Part shown: piece by piece, positions 54,281 through 62,166 of the stretch | How the letters are laid out: each line of letters opens with the position of its first letter | How positions within the stretch are numbered: the stretch's first letter is position 1 | NCBI RefSeq assembly: GCF_004210295.1 | Contig: NZ_SDAK01000001.1 | Location: forward strand, 1,860,001-1,924,000 | Reading direction: 5' to 3' | From: Lactococcus sp. S-13 | GTDB lineage: Bacteria > Bacillota > Bacilli > Lactobacillales > Streptococcaceae | Length of the DNA stretch: 64,000 bases | Made by a program: the position numbers and the translations under genes | The notes under the pieces: model-generated | Database searches by the model: none | What the model was told of the DNA's origin: nothing | The model's input: the letters and a program-made list of their open reading frames with translations, nothing else

Positions 54281-55126
54281 ATGACTTTAACAGATACTTA
54301 CACGCTCAATAATGGCGTAAAAATTCCCAAAGTTGGTTTTGGCACTTGGCAGTCGGCAAGTGGTGAGGAAGCTTATAATGCTGTGAAAACGGCGTTGGAT
54401 GCTGGTTATCGCCATATTGATACGGCGGCAGTCTACAAAAATGAAGAATCTGTCGGAAAAGCAATCGCTGATTCAGGAATTCCGCGTCAAGAGCTTTTTG
54501 TCACAACAAAACTCTGGGGCGTTGGCACGACTGAGGATGCGGCAAAGGCGCTTGATGAATCTTTGGAAAAATTAGGACTTGATTATGTCGATTTGTACTT
54601 GATTCATTGGCCAAATCCAAAGGCTTTTCGTCCGGATTTTGAATCTCGTAATGCGGCAGTTTGGAAAGCTATGGAGGCGGCTGTAAAGGCTGGTAAGACT
54701 CGCGCAATTGGTGTTTCGAATTTCCATCCGCATCATTTGAAACCTCTTTTGAAAGTCGCTGAAATTAAACCAGCGGTCAATCAAATTCTGGTCAACCCAA
54801 GTGATCAACAAGAAGAAATTGTCAGCTTCAACATCGACAATAATATTTTGACCGAAGCTTATAGCCCGCTTGGAACAGGAAAGATTTTCACTGTGGAAGA
54901 GTTGGTTGATTTGGCTAAAAAATACAACAAAACGGTGGCTCAACTTGTCTTGCGTTGGTCTTTGCATAAAGGTTATCTGCCTTTGCCAAAATCAGTTACA
55001 GCGAGCCGAATCAAGGAAAATGCTGACATTTTCGATTTCGATTTGAGTATTGAGGATATTGCGCTGATTGACGGATTGCATGGTAAAGCAGGGCTTGCTA
55101 CGAATCCAGATGAAGTTGATTTTTAA
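54281..55126 (+). CDS. Aldo/keto reductase
   Basis: The 281 residues have GYRHIDTAAVYKNEESVGKA with catalytic Asp and Tyr, VTTKLW (Lys), DLYLIHWP (His), and C-terminal LPKSVTASRIKEN binding NADPH. It resembles 2,5-diketo-D-gluconate/methylglyoxal-reductase-type AKR5 enzymes. Confidence 0.93.
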   Translation: MTLTDTYTLNNGVKIPKVGFGTWQSASGEEAYNAVKTALDAGYRHIDTAAVYKNEESVGKAIADSGIPRQELFVTTKLWGVGTTEDAAKALDESLEKLGLDYVDLYLIHWPNPKAFRPDFESRNAAVWKAMEAAVKAGKTRAIGVSNFHPHHLKPLLKVAEIKPAVNQILVNPSDQQEEIVSFNIDNNILTEAYSPLGTGKIFTVEELVDLAKKYNKTVAQLVLRWSLHKGYLPLPKSVTASRIKENADIFDFDLSIEDIALIDGLHGKAGLATNPDEVDF

Positions 55127-55127
55127 G

Positions 55128-55178
55128 AATATTTACTGACGAAAGCTCTCATTTGCAGAGAAAATACTGACAGAAATG
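55128..55178. repeat. Dispersed CTGACG repeat
   Basis: ATATTTACTGACGAAAGCTC and GCAGAGAAAATACTGACAGA sit between the aldo/keto reductase and the next gene's ribosome site. Confidence 0.8.
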
Positions 55179-55186
55179 AGGAGAAA

Positions 55187-55699
55187 ATGAGAAAAATACT
55201 TGTTTTGATCGATTTTCAAAATGATTTTATTGACGGAAGTCTGGGGACAAGTGAGGCGCAAGCGATTGTCCCTGCTGTGCTTGAAAAATTAGATCAGTAT
55301 GCACCTGAAAATCGATTGGCAACTTTGGATACTCATTTTGAGGATTATTTGACGACGCAAGAGGGGAAAAATCTTCCCGTTCTTCATTGTCAAAAAGGAA
55401 GTGTGGGCTGGCAAATGCGTCAAGAAGCGCAAGTTGGCTATGCCCAAATTTTTGAAAAATCAACTTTTGGCTCAGTGGAACTGGCAGAATTTGTCCGCTC
55501 AGAACAGATTGACGAAGTTGAATTGATTGGGATTTGCACGGATATTTGTGTGGTGACCAATGCGATTTTGATTAAAACTTACGCACCAGAAGTTAAAATC
55601 AGCGTTGACGCTGCCTGCTGTGCAGGTGTTTCTCTTGAAAAACATTTGGCAGCTCTTGAAACACTGCGTTCTTGCCAAGTTGAAATCAAAAATGCTTAA
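55187..55699 (+). CDS. Isochorismatase-family cysteine hydrolase (nicotinamidase-like)
   Basis: The 170 residues have LVLIDFQNDFIDGSLGTSEA with the catalytic Asp, a DTHFEDY metal-site-like motif, HCQKGSVGWQ, and GICTDICVVTNAI with the nucleophilic Cys. The pattern fits nicotinamidases, which would link it to NAD salvage along with nadD and nnrD. Family membership is firm; the substrate is inferred. Confidence 0.85.
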   Translation: MRKILVLIDFQNDFIDGSLGTSEAQAIVPAVLEKLDQYAPENRLATLDTHFEDYLTTQEGKNLPVLHCQKGSVGWQMRQEAQVGYAQIFEKSTFGSVELAEFVRSEQIDEVELIGICTDICVVTNAILIKTYAPEVKISVDAACCAGVSLEKHLAALETLRSCQVEIKNA

Positions 55700-55702
55700 A
55701 AA

Positions 55703-55755
55703 AGTCAGAGAATTTACTGACGTAAAGTTTCGTCAGCAAAAATTACTGACGAAAT
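55703..55755. repeat. Dispersed CTGACG repeat, three units
   Basis: GAGAATTTACTGACGTAAAG, TTTCGTCAGCAAAAA and ATTACTGACGAAATGG follow the hydrolase stop. Confidence 0.82.
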
Positions 55756-55776
55756 GGAAAATTCAGTTATCAAATG

Positions 55777-55808
55777 AAAAAAGAATGAAATCATTTCATT
55801 CTTTTTTT
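55777..55808. terminator. Bidirectional terminator between convergent genes
   Basis: GAATGAAAT / ATTTCATTC around one central C, flanked by A and T runs. Confidence 0.9.
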
Positions 55809-57111
55809 ATTTGATTCTTAAATATTGTCCGACCAAAATCAAATCGCTTGAAAGGTGGTTCCACGCTTTGATTGAGGCGACAGGACTTCCTGATTTTTGC
55901 GAAAGCGCCCAGAGGGTATCTCCAGAAACAACTTTATGAATTGTGTTTTGCGTGCTTGGTGTTGCCGCTGGAGCTGCTGGGGTAGCCGTAGGCGTACTTG
56001 TTGTCCCTGCGGTCATCGAAACAATCAGATTTTGCCCGACATAAATCAAATCTGAGCGTAAATTATTCCAAGTTTTGAGTTGAGCGACACTGGTTTTGTA
56101 GCGCATGGCAAGTGTCCAGAGGTTATCGCCAGATTTGACAGTAATTCTAGTTTGCGCGCTTGGTTTGGCTGGGGTGATTGAGGTTGTCGGTGTTGTCGTA
56201 GCGGGAGCTTGGGCAGGTGTTGTGGGCGTTGCCGTTGCTGAGGTTGCACTGCTTAGGGTCAATTTTTGTCCGATATAAATCACCGTGCCTTGCAGGCGAT
56301 TGGCGCTTTGGATTTGAGAAACACTGATGCCGTAGCGCTGAGAAATGCCCCACAAAGTATCCCCTGATTTGACGGTGTAAATTGTGGTGCTGGTAGTTGA
56401 AGGAGTGCTTGTCGCAGGATTGGTGGCTACGGGGGGAGTTGCCGTGCCGCTTGCTGCTACGGAGCCGCCGTCAAAACGCGTCAAATTGTACTGTGAAATG
56501 ATGCGGTTGAGGGATGAGCCGTAATTGGGATCAGTGGCATATCTTCCAGTCAATGCTGCGGTTGCCATTTGATAAGTTGCAGCATTTGCACGCCAAGCCT
56601 TGCTATAATAAGGCCCGCTCCCAAAATTAGTTGTTTTCAAAACGTAGGCATTGTCGCGGAAACTCTCGATGAAAGAAGGATAAACTCGAAACGGCATATC
56701 TTTGGTAATCCACTTGCCGTTGAGAAATTCCTGCGTTTTAAAAATGACGTTCTTTCCTTGATAAGAGCCTTGAATCCCAAATAAATTGTAGTAAGGTGCT
56801 CTAGCAAGCTGGCTGGTTCCCCAATTACTCTCCAAAATCGCCTGAGCAATCATGACAGAAGGATAAAGTCCATTTGCATCGGCAATTGGTTTTGCGGAAC
56901 TTGCGATATTTTCGATAAAGGCAGCTGAGGACGATGTAGAGGCCTGAACAACTGATTTGTCTTGCTGAATGAGCAAATCGTGGACAGTCGTTAAACTGCC
57001 AGCAATCAAAACGGCACCAGCGAATTTGGAAGCAGGCTTATGAAAAGTAATTGGTTTTTTTGCCTTCTTTTTGAGGTGTCTATTTTTAACTTTAACGCGA
57101 GATACGGGCAT
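55807..57111 (-). CDS. acmA: Major autolysin AcmA, N-acetylglucosaminidase
   Basis: The 434 residues begin with a basic N terminus and a hydrophobic signal (KFAGAVLIAGSLTTVHDLL). A GH73 domain spans about 60-215 (GLYPSVMIAQAILESNWGTS with the catalytic Glu). Three LysM modules follow at about 240-285, 315-360 and 385-434 (VKSGDTLWGIS, VKSGDNLWTLA, VVSGDTLWALS), joined by Thr/Ala/Pro linkers. This is the Lactococcus AcmA layout. It separates daughter cells and causes lysis. The ribosome site is AAAGGAAG, with TGT TAAAAT as extended -10 at 57172-57164. Confidence 0.96.
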   Translation of the reverse strand: MPVSRVKVKNRHLKKKAKKPITFHKPASKFAGAVLIAGSLTTVHDLLIQQDKSVVQASTSSSAAFIENIASSAKPIADANGLYPSVMIAQAILESNWGTSQLARAPYYNLFGIQGSYQGKNVIFKTQEFLNGKWITKDMPFRVYPSFIESFRDNAYVLKTTNFGSGPYYSKAWRANAATYQMATAALTGRYATDPNYGSSLNRIISQYNLTRFDGGSVAASGTATPPVATNPATSTPSTTSTTIYTVKSGDTLWGISQRYGISVSQIQSANRLQGTVIYIGQKLTLSSATSATATPTTPAQAPATTTPTTSITPAKPSAQTRITVKSGDNLWTLAMRYKTSVAQLKTWNNLRSDLIYVGQNLIVSMTAGTTSTPTATPAAPAATPSTQNTIHKVVSGDTLWALSQKSGSPVASIKAWNHLSSDLILVGQYLRIK

Positions 57112-57303
57112 AAGGGAAACTTCCTTTCTTGAAGTGATTTAATCGCAGATTAGTGCTCTCCCTATTTTAACATTTGTATTCTATAAAATGATAACAAAAT
57201 GACAAAAAAATGAGAAGAATCATGTCAATTCTATGGCGTTTTGTAAACGTTTTTCTTGGAAAAGCAAAATTTTGCCCCCAAAACTTGGGAACGATTAAAA
57301 AAT

Positions 57304-57341
57304 AGAGAGAAAATGCTGACGCAAATTTACGTCAGTAAAAA
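57304..57341. repeat. Dispersed CTGACG repeat, palindromic
   Basis: GAGAGAAAATGCTGACGCAA then ATTTACGTCAGTAAAAAAG. The two arms form a hairpin between acmA and nrdD. Confidence 0.82.
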
Positions 57342-57409
57342 AGTAATTTTTTTGGACAAAACAGCTCATTTTGTCTTTCACAGAGCTGAAAAAGCTAAGA
57401 AAGCTGGCA

Positions 57410-57457
57410 ACACAACATCTTGTAGTGCTTTACATAATTTAATACTATATGTTGTGT
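57410..57457 (+). promoter_or_regulatory. Paired NrdR boxes at the nrdDG promoter
   Basis: ACACAACATCTTGTAG (57410-57425, 12 of 16 to ACACWATATATWGTGT) and ATACTATATGTTGTGT (57442-57457, 14 of 16) lie 32 bp apart, about three helical turns, as is typical for NrdR. The second box covers the -35 (TTGTGT, 57452-57457), which is 17 bp from TAAAAT (57475-57480). Confidence 0.8.
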
Positions 57458-57515
57458 TAAGCTGAAAAATTTGCTAAAATAGAATTCAAAAGTCATGAGT
57501 CGAAGGGGAAATAAA

Positions 57516-59759
57516 ATGAAAACACAAGTCAAATATCAAGCTACCGAAACAGAGGAAATCACTGTTATCAAACGTGATGGACGGTCGGTTAAATTTGACA
57601 GCCAGAAGATTTTTGACGCTCTGACCAAAGCTGCTGAAAAAATCGAGTTGACAGACTTATCGATCCTTTCAGCACTCACTGAAAAAGTCGTCGGTGAAAT
57701 CTCAGAACGTTTCTCAAACAATGTCAAAATTTACGAAATTCAATCCATCGTTGAACAAGAATTATTGGAATCGGGCGAAACAAAACTTGCTGAAGAATAT
57801 ATCAGCTACCGGGCCAATCGTGATTTAGCGCGCGCAAAAGCAACAGACATCAATTTTACCATTGAAAAACTCATCAATCGTGACCAAACCGTTGTCAATG
57901 AAAATGCCAACAAAGACTCTAACGTCTTCAACACCCAGCGTGACTTGACCGCAGGAGCAGTGTCTAAGGCGATTGGGCTGAAAATCTTGCCCCCACACGT
58001 GGCCAATGCTCACCAAAAAGGGGATATTCACTACCATGATTTGGACTATTCACCCTTTACTACAATGTCAAACTGCTGTTTGATTGATTTCAAAAATATG
58101 TTTGAAAATGGCTTCAAACTTGGTAACGCCCAAGTCGACAGCCCTAAATCAATCCAAACTGCAACGGCTCAAGCCAGTCAAATCATTGCCAATGTCGCAA
58201 GTAGCCAATATGGTGGCTGTTCTTTTGACCGTGCCGATGAAGTCCTTGCACCTTACGCTAAGCTCAACTATGACAAGCATATAAAAGATGCCCAAAAATG
58301 GATTGAAGATCCAGAAAAGCGTGAAGCATACGCGCGTGAAAAAACGACTAAAGACATCTATGATGCCATGCAGTCTCTTGAATACGAAATCAATACCTTA
58401 TTCACCTCAAATGGTCAAACACCATTTGTTACTGTTGGTTTTGGACTTGGAGAAGACTGGTATGCGCGTGAAATTCAAAAAGCGATTTTGAAAGTCCGTA
58501 TTGGTGGACTTGGTTCAGAACATCGGACAGCCATTTTCCCTAAACTCATCTTTACACTCAAACGGGGACTTAATCTGGAAGTAGGCACACCAAACTATGA
58601 TATCAAGGCGCTTGCCCTCGAATGTTCCACTAAAAGAATGTATCCAGACATTTTGAGTTATGACAAGATTGTCGAATTGACTGGATCATTCAAAGCCTCT
58701 ATGGGTTGCCGTTCCTTTTTACAAGGCTGGAAAGATGCGCAAGGCAATGAAGTGACAGCAGGGCGTAATAACCTCGGCGTTGTGACGGTCAATTTGCCCC
58801 GGATTGCCCTTGAAGCTGCTGGAAATAAAGAAAAATTCTGGGAGATTTTCAATGAGCGCATCGAAATTGCCCATGATGCCCTTGCTTTTCGAGTGGAACG
58901 TGCCAAAGAAGCCCAACCTAAAAATGCACCAATCCTCTTCATGAATGGCGCTTTGGGCCGACTTGAAGCTGACGGTGCTGTTGATGACCTTTACAAAGAC
59001 GAACGTGCTACGGTCAGCCTTGGTTACATTGGGCTTTACGAAGTGGCAACGACCTTCTATGGGCCAACATGGGAAAGCAATCCTGAAGCGAAAGCTTTCA
59101 CACTTGAAATTGTTAAAAAAATGCACGAAGACTGCGAAGCGTGGTCTAAGGCATCGGGCTATCACTACTCTGTTTATTCCACACCTTCAGAAAGTCTGAC
59201 TGACCGTTTCTGTCGGATGGACAAGGAAAAATTTGGTTCAGTGGCCGACATCACAGATAAAGATTACTATACTAACTCTTTCCACTATGATATTCGCAAA
59301 AACCCAACACCATTTGAAAAATTGGAATTTGAAAAAGATTATCCTGTTTATGCCAATGGTGGATTCATTCATTACTGTGAATATCCAGTCCTTCAACAAA
59401 ATCCAAAAGCACTGGAAGCCGTTTGGGACTTTGCGTATGACCGTATTGGCTATTTGGGAACAAATGCCCCAATTGACCATTGTTACGAATGTGGTTTTGA
59501 AGGCGACTTTACGCCAACTGAACGTGGTTTCAAATGTCCACAATGTGGCAATGATGACCCTAAAACCTGTGATGTTGTTAAACGAACTTGTGGCTACCTC
59601 GGCAATCCCCAAGCGCGCCCAATGGTTCACGGACGTCACAAAGAAATTTCTGCTCGTGTCAAACATATGAACGGCAGTGTTGGCGCACTTTCTAATGGTG
59701 ATTTGATTGATTCAGTTGAGGTTGACGAAGCAAAATCAAAATATTTTGTGGAGAAATAA
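57516..59759 (+). CDS. nrdD: Anaerobic ribonucleoside-triphosphate reductase
   Basis: It makes dNTPs without oxygen. I start at ATG 57516 after GAAGGGG. The 747 residues have an N-terminal ATP cone (EEITVIKRDGRSVKFDSQKI), the active-site barrel, a four-Cys zinc site (CYECGFEG, CPQCGN) and the glycyl radical motif TCGYLGNP at about 690. All key residues are intact. NrdR boxes control it. Confidence 0.97.
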   Translation: MKTQVKYQATETEEITVIKRDGRSVKFDSQKIFDALTKAAEKIELTDLSILSALTEKVVGEISERFSNNVKIYEIQSIVEQELLESGETKLAEEYISYRANRDLARAKATDINFTIEKLINRDQTVVNENANKDSNVFNTQRDLTAGAVSKAIGLKILPPHVANAHQKGDIHYHDLDYSPFTTMSNCCLIDFKNMFENGFKLGNAQVDSPKSIQTATAQASQIIANVASSQYGGCSFDRADEVLAPYAKLNYDKHIKDAQKWIEDPEKREAYAREKTTKDIYDAMQSLEYEINTLFTSNGQTPFVTVGFGLGEDWYAREIQKAILKVRIGGLGSEHRTAIFPKLIFTLKRGLNLEVGTPNYDIKALALECSTKRMYPDILSYDKIVELTGSFKASMGCRSFLQGWKDAQGNEVTAGRNNLGVVTVNLPRIALEAAGNKEKFWEIFNERIEIAHDALAFRVERAKEAQPKNAPILFMNGALGRLEADGAVDDLYKDERATVSLGYIGLYEVATTFYGPTWESNPEAKAFTLEIVKKMHEDCEAWSKASGYHYSVYSTPSESLTDRFCRMDKEKFGSVADITDKDYYTNSFHYDIRKNPTPFEKLEFEKDYPVYANGGFIHYCEYPVLQQNPKALEAVWDFAYDRIGYLGTNAPIDHCYECGFEGDFTPTERGFKCPQCGNDDPKTCDVVKRTCGYLGNPQARPMVHGRHKEISARVKHMNGSVGALSNGDLIDSVEVDEAKSKYFVEK

Positions 59760-59762
59760 AGC

Positions 59763-60362
59763 ATGAACAATCCAAAACCAGGCGAATGGAGAGCTGAAGA
59801 GCTCTCACAAAACTACATTGCAGATTACAAACCCTTTAATTTCGTTGATGGCGAAGGGGTGCGCTGCTCGCTCTATGTATCGGGCTGTATGTTTCATTGC
59901 GCAGGCTGCTATAATCAAGCGACATGGTCATTTCGCTATGGCACACCCTACACTCAAGAGTTGGAAGAACGCATCATGGCAGATTTGGCACAACCTTATG
60001 TGCAGGGCTTAACACTGCTTGGTGGCGAACCTTTTTTGAACACGCCCTTCTTGCTGCCACTTATAAAGCGAATCCGTCGTGAATTGCCAGAAAAAGACAT
60101 TTGGTCTTGGACAGGCTATACTTGGGAAGAGTTGATGCTTGAAACTGATGATAAGTTAGAAATGCTTGATTTACTCGATATTCTTGTTGACGGACGTTTT
60201 GAATTATCTAAGAAAAATCTGATGTTGCAATTTCGAGGCTCTTCTAATCAACGGATTATTGATGTCCCTCAATCACGGGCAGCAGGTGAAGTGGTCATTT
60301 GGGAAAAACTTAATGACGGTGAGCAAGCTTTTGAGCAAATTCATAAAGAAAAATTGATTTAG
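59763..60362 (+). CDS. nrdG: Anaerobic RNR-activating protein (radical SAM)
   Basis: The 199 residues have the radical SAM motif CMFHCAGC (CxxxCxxC) and LTLLGGEPFLN. It generates the glycyl radical on NrdD. It starts 3 bases after the nrdD stop, so the two are co-translated. Confidence 0.96.
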   Translation: MNNPKPGEWRAEELSQNYIADYKPFNFVDGEGVRCSLYVSGCMFHCAGCYNQATWSFRYGTPYTQELEERIMADLAQPYVQGLTLLGGEPFLNTPFLLPLIKRIRRELPEKDIWSWTGYTWEELMLETDDKLEMLDLLDILVDGRFELSKKNLMLQFRGSSNQRIIDVPQSRAAGEVVIWEKLNDGEQAFEQIHKEKLI

Positions 60363-60386
60363 ATTGAACTGACGGATTGTTGAACG

Positions 60387-60456
60387 AGAGAATTTACTGA
60401 CGAAAAGTCAAAATCATAGAGAAAACGCTGACGGAATTTTCGTCAGCGTTTTTTCT
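60387..60456. repeat. CTGACG repeats forming the nrdG terminator and the 3' end of the DUF2325 gene
   Basis: GAGAGAATTTACTGACGAAA, then a perfect stem AAAACGCTGACG / CGTCAGCGTTTT with T residues (60422-60454). The TGA stop codon of the minus-strand DUF2325 gene (60445-60443) is the CTGACG core of the repeat itself. Confidence 0.88.
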
Positions 60457-60958
60457 GAAAGATTTTTGTGAAATCAGGCTCGTCGTCATCGATTTGGAAA
60501 TTTTTTAGTGCATTTTTGAGAGGCAAATGTTGCTTTTTCCCTTTGAGATAGGCTTTTTGCTCAGTCTGACTCGCGGATTTAGCGTGCTTTGACACCGGAG
60601 TTGCGGACGGTGAAGTCACCTGTTTGGGCTTAGGTTTTGGGGCAATTTTGACCCGTTCAAGTTTTTCTTTGGGAAATTGATCATTAAATTTTTCGATAAT
60701 TGTGTCCAAACCAAAATTTCGCCCAATCCAAAAAGGTGTGCCAGTCTTTTTGCAAGCGGCTTTCGCAAAACTAATCGAGTGATGAGCCACGTTGAGATTG
60801 CGCATCACGACAAAATCAGCCTTGGCGACCAATTCATCAATTTCCTTGCGATTCGGTTTTTTCTTGTCAAAACCAAGGAAGAGCACATTCATCTTTGCCA
60901 GTTCCGCCTTCAAATCTCCCCAGTATTTTGCTTCTTCAATGACTAATATTGTTTTCAT
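60443..60958 (-). CDS. DUF2325 domain protein with a basic tail
   Basis: Residues 1-95 match DUF2325 (ILVIEEAKYWGDLKAELAKM, ADFVVMRNLNVAHHSISFAK, AACKKTGTPFW). The remaining 75 residues are a Lys/Pro/Ser-rich low-complexity tail. DUF2325 is an uncharacterised Rossmann-like domain. The last codons and the stop come from the CTGACG repeat. Confidence 0.8.
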   Translation of the reverse strand: MKTILVIEEAKYWGDLKAELAKMNVLFLGFDKKKPNRKEIDELVAKADFVVMRNLNVAHHSISFAKAACKKTGTPFWIGRNFGLDTIIEKFNDQFPKEKLERVKIAPKPKPKQVTSPSATPVSKHAKSASQTEQKAYLKGKKQHLPLKNALKNFQIDDDEPDFTKIFQKKR

Positions 60959-60980
60959 TTGCTTTTCATTTTTCTAGTTA

Positions 60981-61006
60981 AAAAAACGAACCAAAAGGTT
61001 CGTTTG
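60981..61006 (-). terminator. tRNA-Ser terminator
   Basis: Stem AAACGAACC / GGTTCGTTT with a 4-base loop, followed on the minus strand by T residues. Confidence 0.88.
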
Positions 61007-61011
61007 AATGA

Positions 61012-61098
61012 TAGAGAGGAGGGGATTCGAACCCCCGAAACGCTTACGCGTTTACACGCTTTCCAAGCGTGCTCCTTCAGCCTCTCGGACACCTCCCC
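61012..61098 (-). tRNA. tRNA-Ser (anticodon GGA)
   Basis: About 87 bases on the minus strand. The anticodon arm is CACGCTTGGAAAGCGTG with GGA in the loop. A long variable arm (AACGC/GCGTT) and the T arm GGGGGTTCGAATCCCC follow; CCA is not encoded. The acceptor pairs GGGGAGG with CCTCTCT using two G-U pairs, so the exact ends are slightly uncertain. Confidence 0.92.
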
Positions 61099-61150
61099 AA
61101 GACCCTTCTATTATATCAAAAAAAAGATCATTTTTGCTAATAAAAGCATA

Positions 61151-61210
61151 AGAGAATTTACTGACGTAAATTTTTTCATGATTTTTCCAGAAAAAATACT
61201 GACGAAATCC
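61151..61210. repeat. Dispersed CTGACG repeat
   Basis: GAGAATTTACTGACGTAAAT and AGAAAAAATACTGACGAAAT lie upstream of the ecfA1 promoter. Confidence 0.82.
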
Positions 61211-61278
61211 AAAAAAAGTAAAATTTTTCACAAGTCCGTATTTCCAAATGAAAAAAGTGGAAAAAGCAAGCGATTTTC

Positions 61279-61287
61279 TGCTATAAT
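61279..61287 (+). promoter_or_regulatory. Extended -10 promoter; leaderless start
   Basis: TGC TATAAT, with TATAAT at 61282-61287, is followed after 7 bases by ATG 61295. Confidence 0.65.
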
Positions 61288-61294
61288 AAGGCTT

Positions 61295-62131
61295 ATGAAT
61301 AAAATTCTCGAAGTAGAAAATTTAGTTTTTAAATATGAAAAAGAAAGTGATGTCAATCAGCTTAACGGTGTATCATTTTCTGTCCAAAAGGGCGAATGGC
61401 TATCAATCATTGGCAAAAATGGTTCAGGGAAATCCACCACTGCGCGCCTTATTGATGGACTTTTTGAAGAATTTGAAGGCACAGTCAAGATTGATGGAGA
61501 GAGCTTGACTGCTGAAAACGTCTGGCAACTGCGCCAGAAAATCGGAATGGTTTTTCAAAATCCAGATAATCAATTTGTCGGTGCGACTGTTGAAGATGAT
61601 GTGGCTTTTGGGATGGAAAATCAAGGCATTCCCCGTGACGAAATGCTCAAACGTGTTGATGAAGCCCTCCTTGCGGTTAATATGTTGGACTTCAAAACGC
61701 GGGAACCTGCCAGACTTTCAGGTGGTCAAAAACAACGTGTGGCAGTGGCTGGTATCATTGCGCTACGTCCAGAAATTATTATCCTTGATGAAAGCACCTC
61801 GATGCTTGACCCAACTGGACGTGCCGAAATCATGCGCGTGATTCACGACATCAAAGAAAAATATCACTTGACCGTGCTGTCCATTACCCACGACCTCGAT
61901 GAAGCCGCAAGCTCTGATCGCGTTTTAGTCATGCGCGCAGGCGAAATCATCAAAGAAGCTGCGCCAGCCGAACTCTTTGCGACCAGTGAGAACATGGTTG
62001 AACTCGGTTTGGACGTCCCCTTCTCGTCAAATCTAATGAAAGATTTGCGGGCCAATGGTTTTGATTTGCCTCAAAAATACCTGAGTGAAACCGAATTAGT
62101 TGAACTTTTAGCTGAAAATTTGCGAAAATAA
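61295..62131 (+). CDS. ecfA1: ECF transporter ATPase EcfA1
   Basis: One of two ATPases powering energy-coupling-factor vitamin uptake. The 278 residues have Walker A GKNGSGKST, the Q loop VFQNPDNQFVGATVEDDVAF, signature LSGGQKQRVA, Walker B IIILDESTSMLD and H-loop THDLDEA. I place the start at 61295; longer frames reach back through the tRNA-Ser and the promoter and are not real. ecfA2 follows after one intervening gene. Confidence 0.95.
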   Translation: MNKILEVENLVFKYEKESDVNQLNGVSFSVQKGEWLSIIGKNGSGKSTTARLIDGLFEEFEGTVKIDGESLTAENVWQLRQKIGMVFQNPDNQFVGATVEDDVAFGMENQGIPRDEMLKRVDEALLAVNMLDFKTREPARLSGGQKQRVAVAGIIALRPEIIILDESTSMLDPTGRAEIMRVIHDIKEKYHLTVLSITHDLDEAASSDRVLVMRAGEIIKEAAPAELFATSENMVELGLDVPFSSNLMKDLRANGFDLPQKYLSETELVELLAENLRK

Positions 62132-62166
62132 ATGCTGATTGAAGCATCAGCAGAAAGTGTGTTCAT

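Noticed and set aside
57242-57255. cre-like TGTAAACGTTTTTC between acmA and nrdD
   Set aside because: It matches 12 of 14 cre positions but lies about 70 bp upstream of the acmA -10 box and far from nrdD, with nothing else to support CcpA control.
60959-61294. 112-codon N-terminal extension of ecfA1
   Set aside because: It would read through the tRNA-Ser on the opposite strand, a CTGACG repeat and the ecfA1 promoter. The protein aligns with EcfA1 only from ATG 61295.
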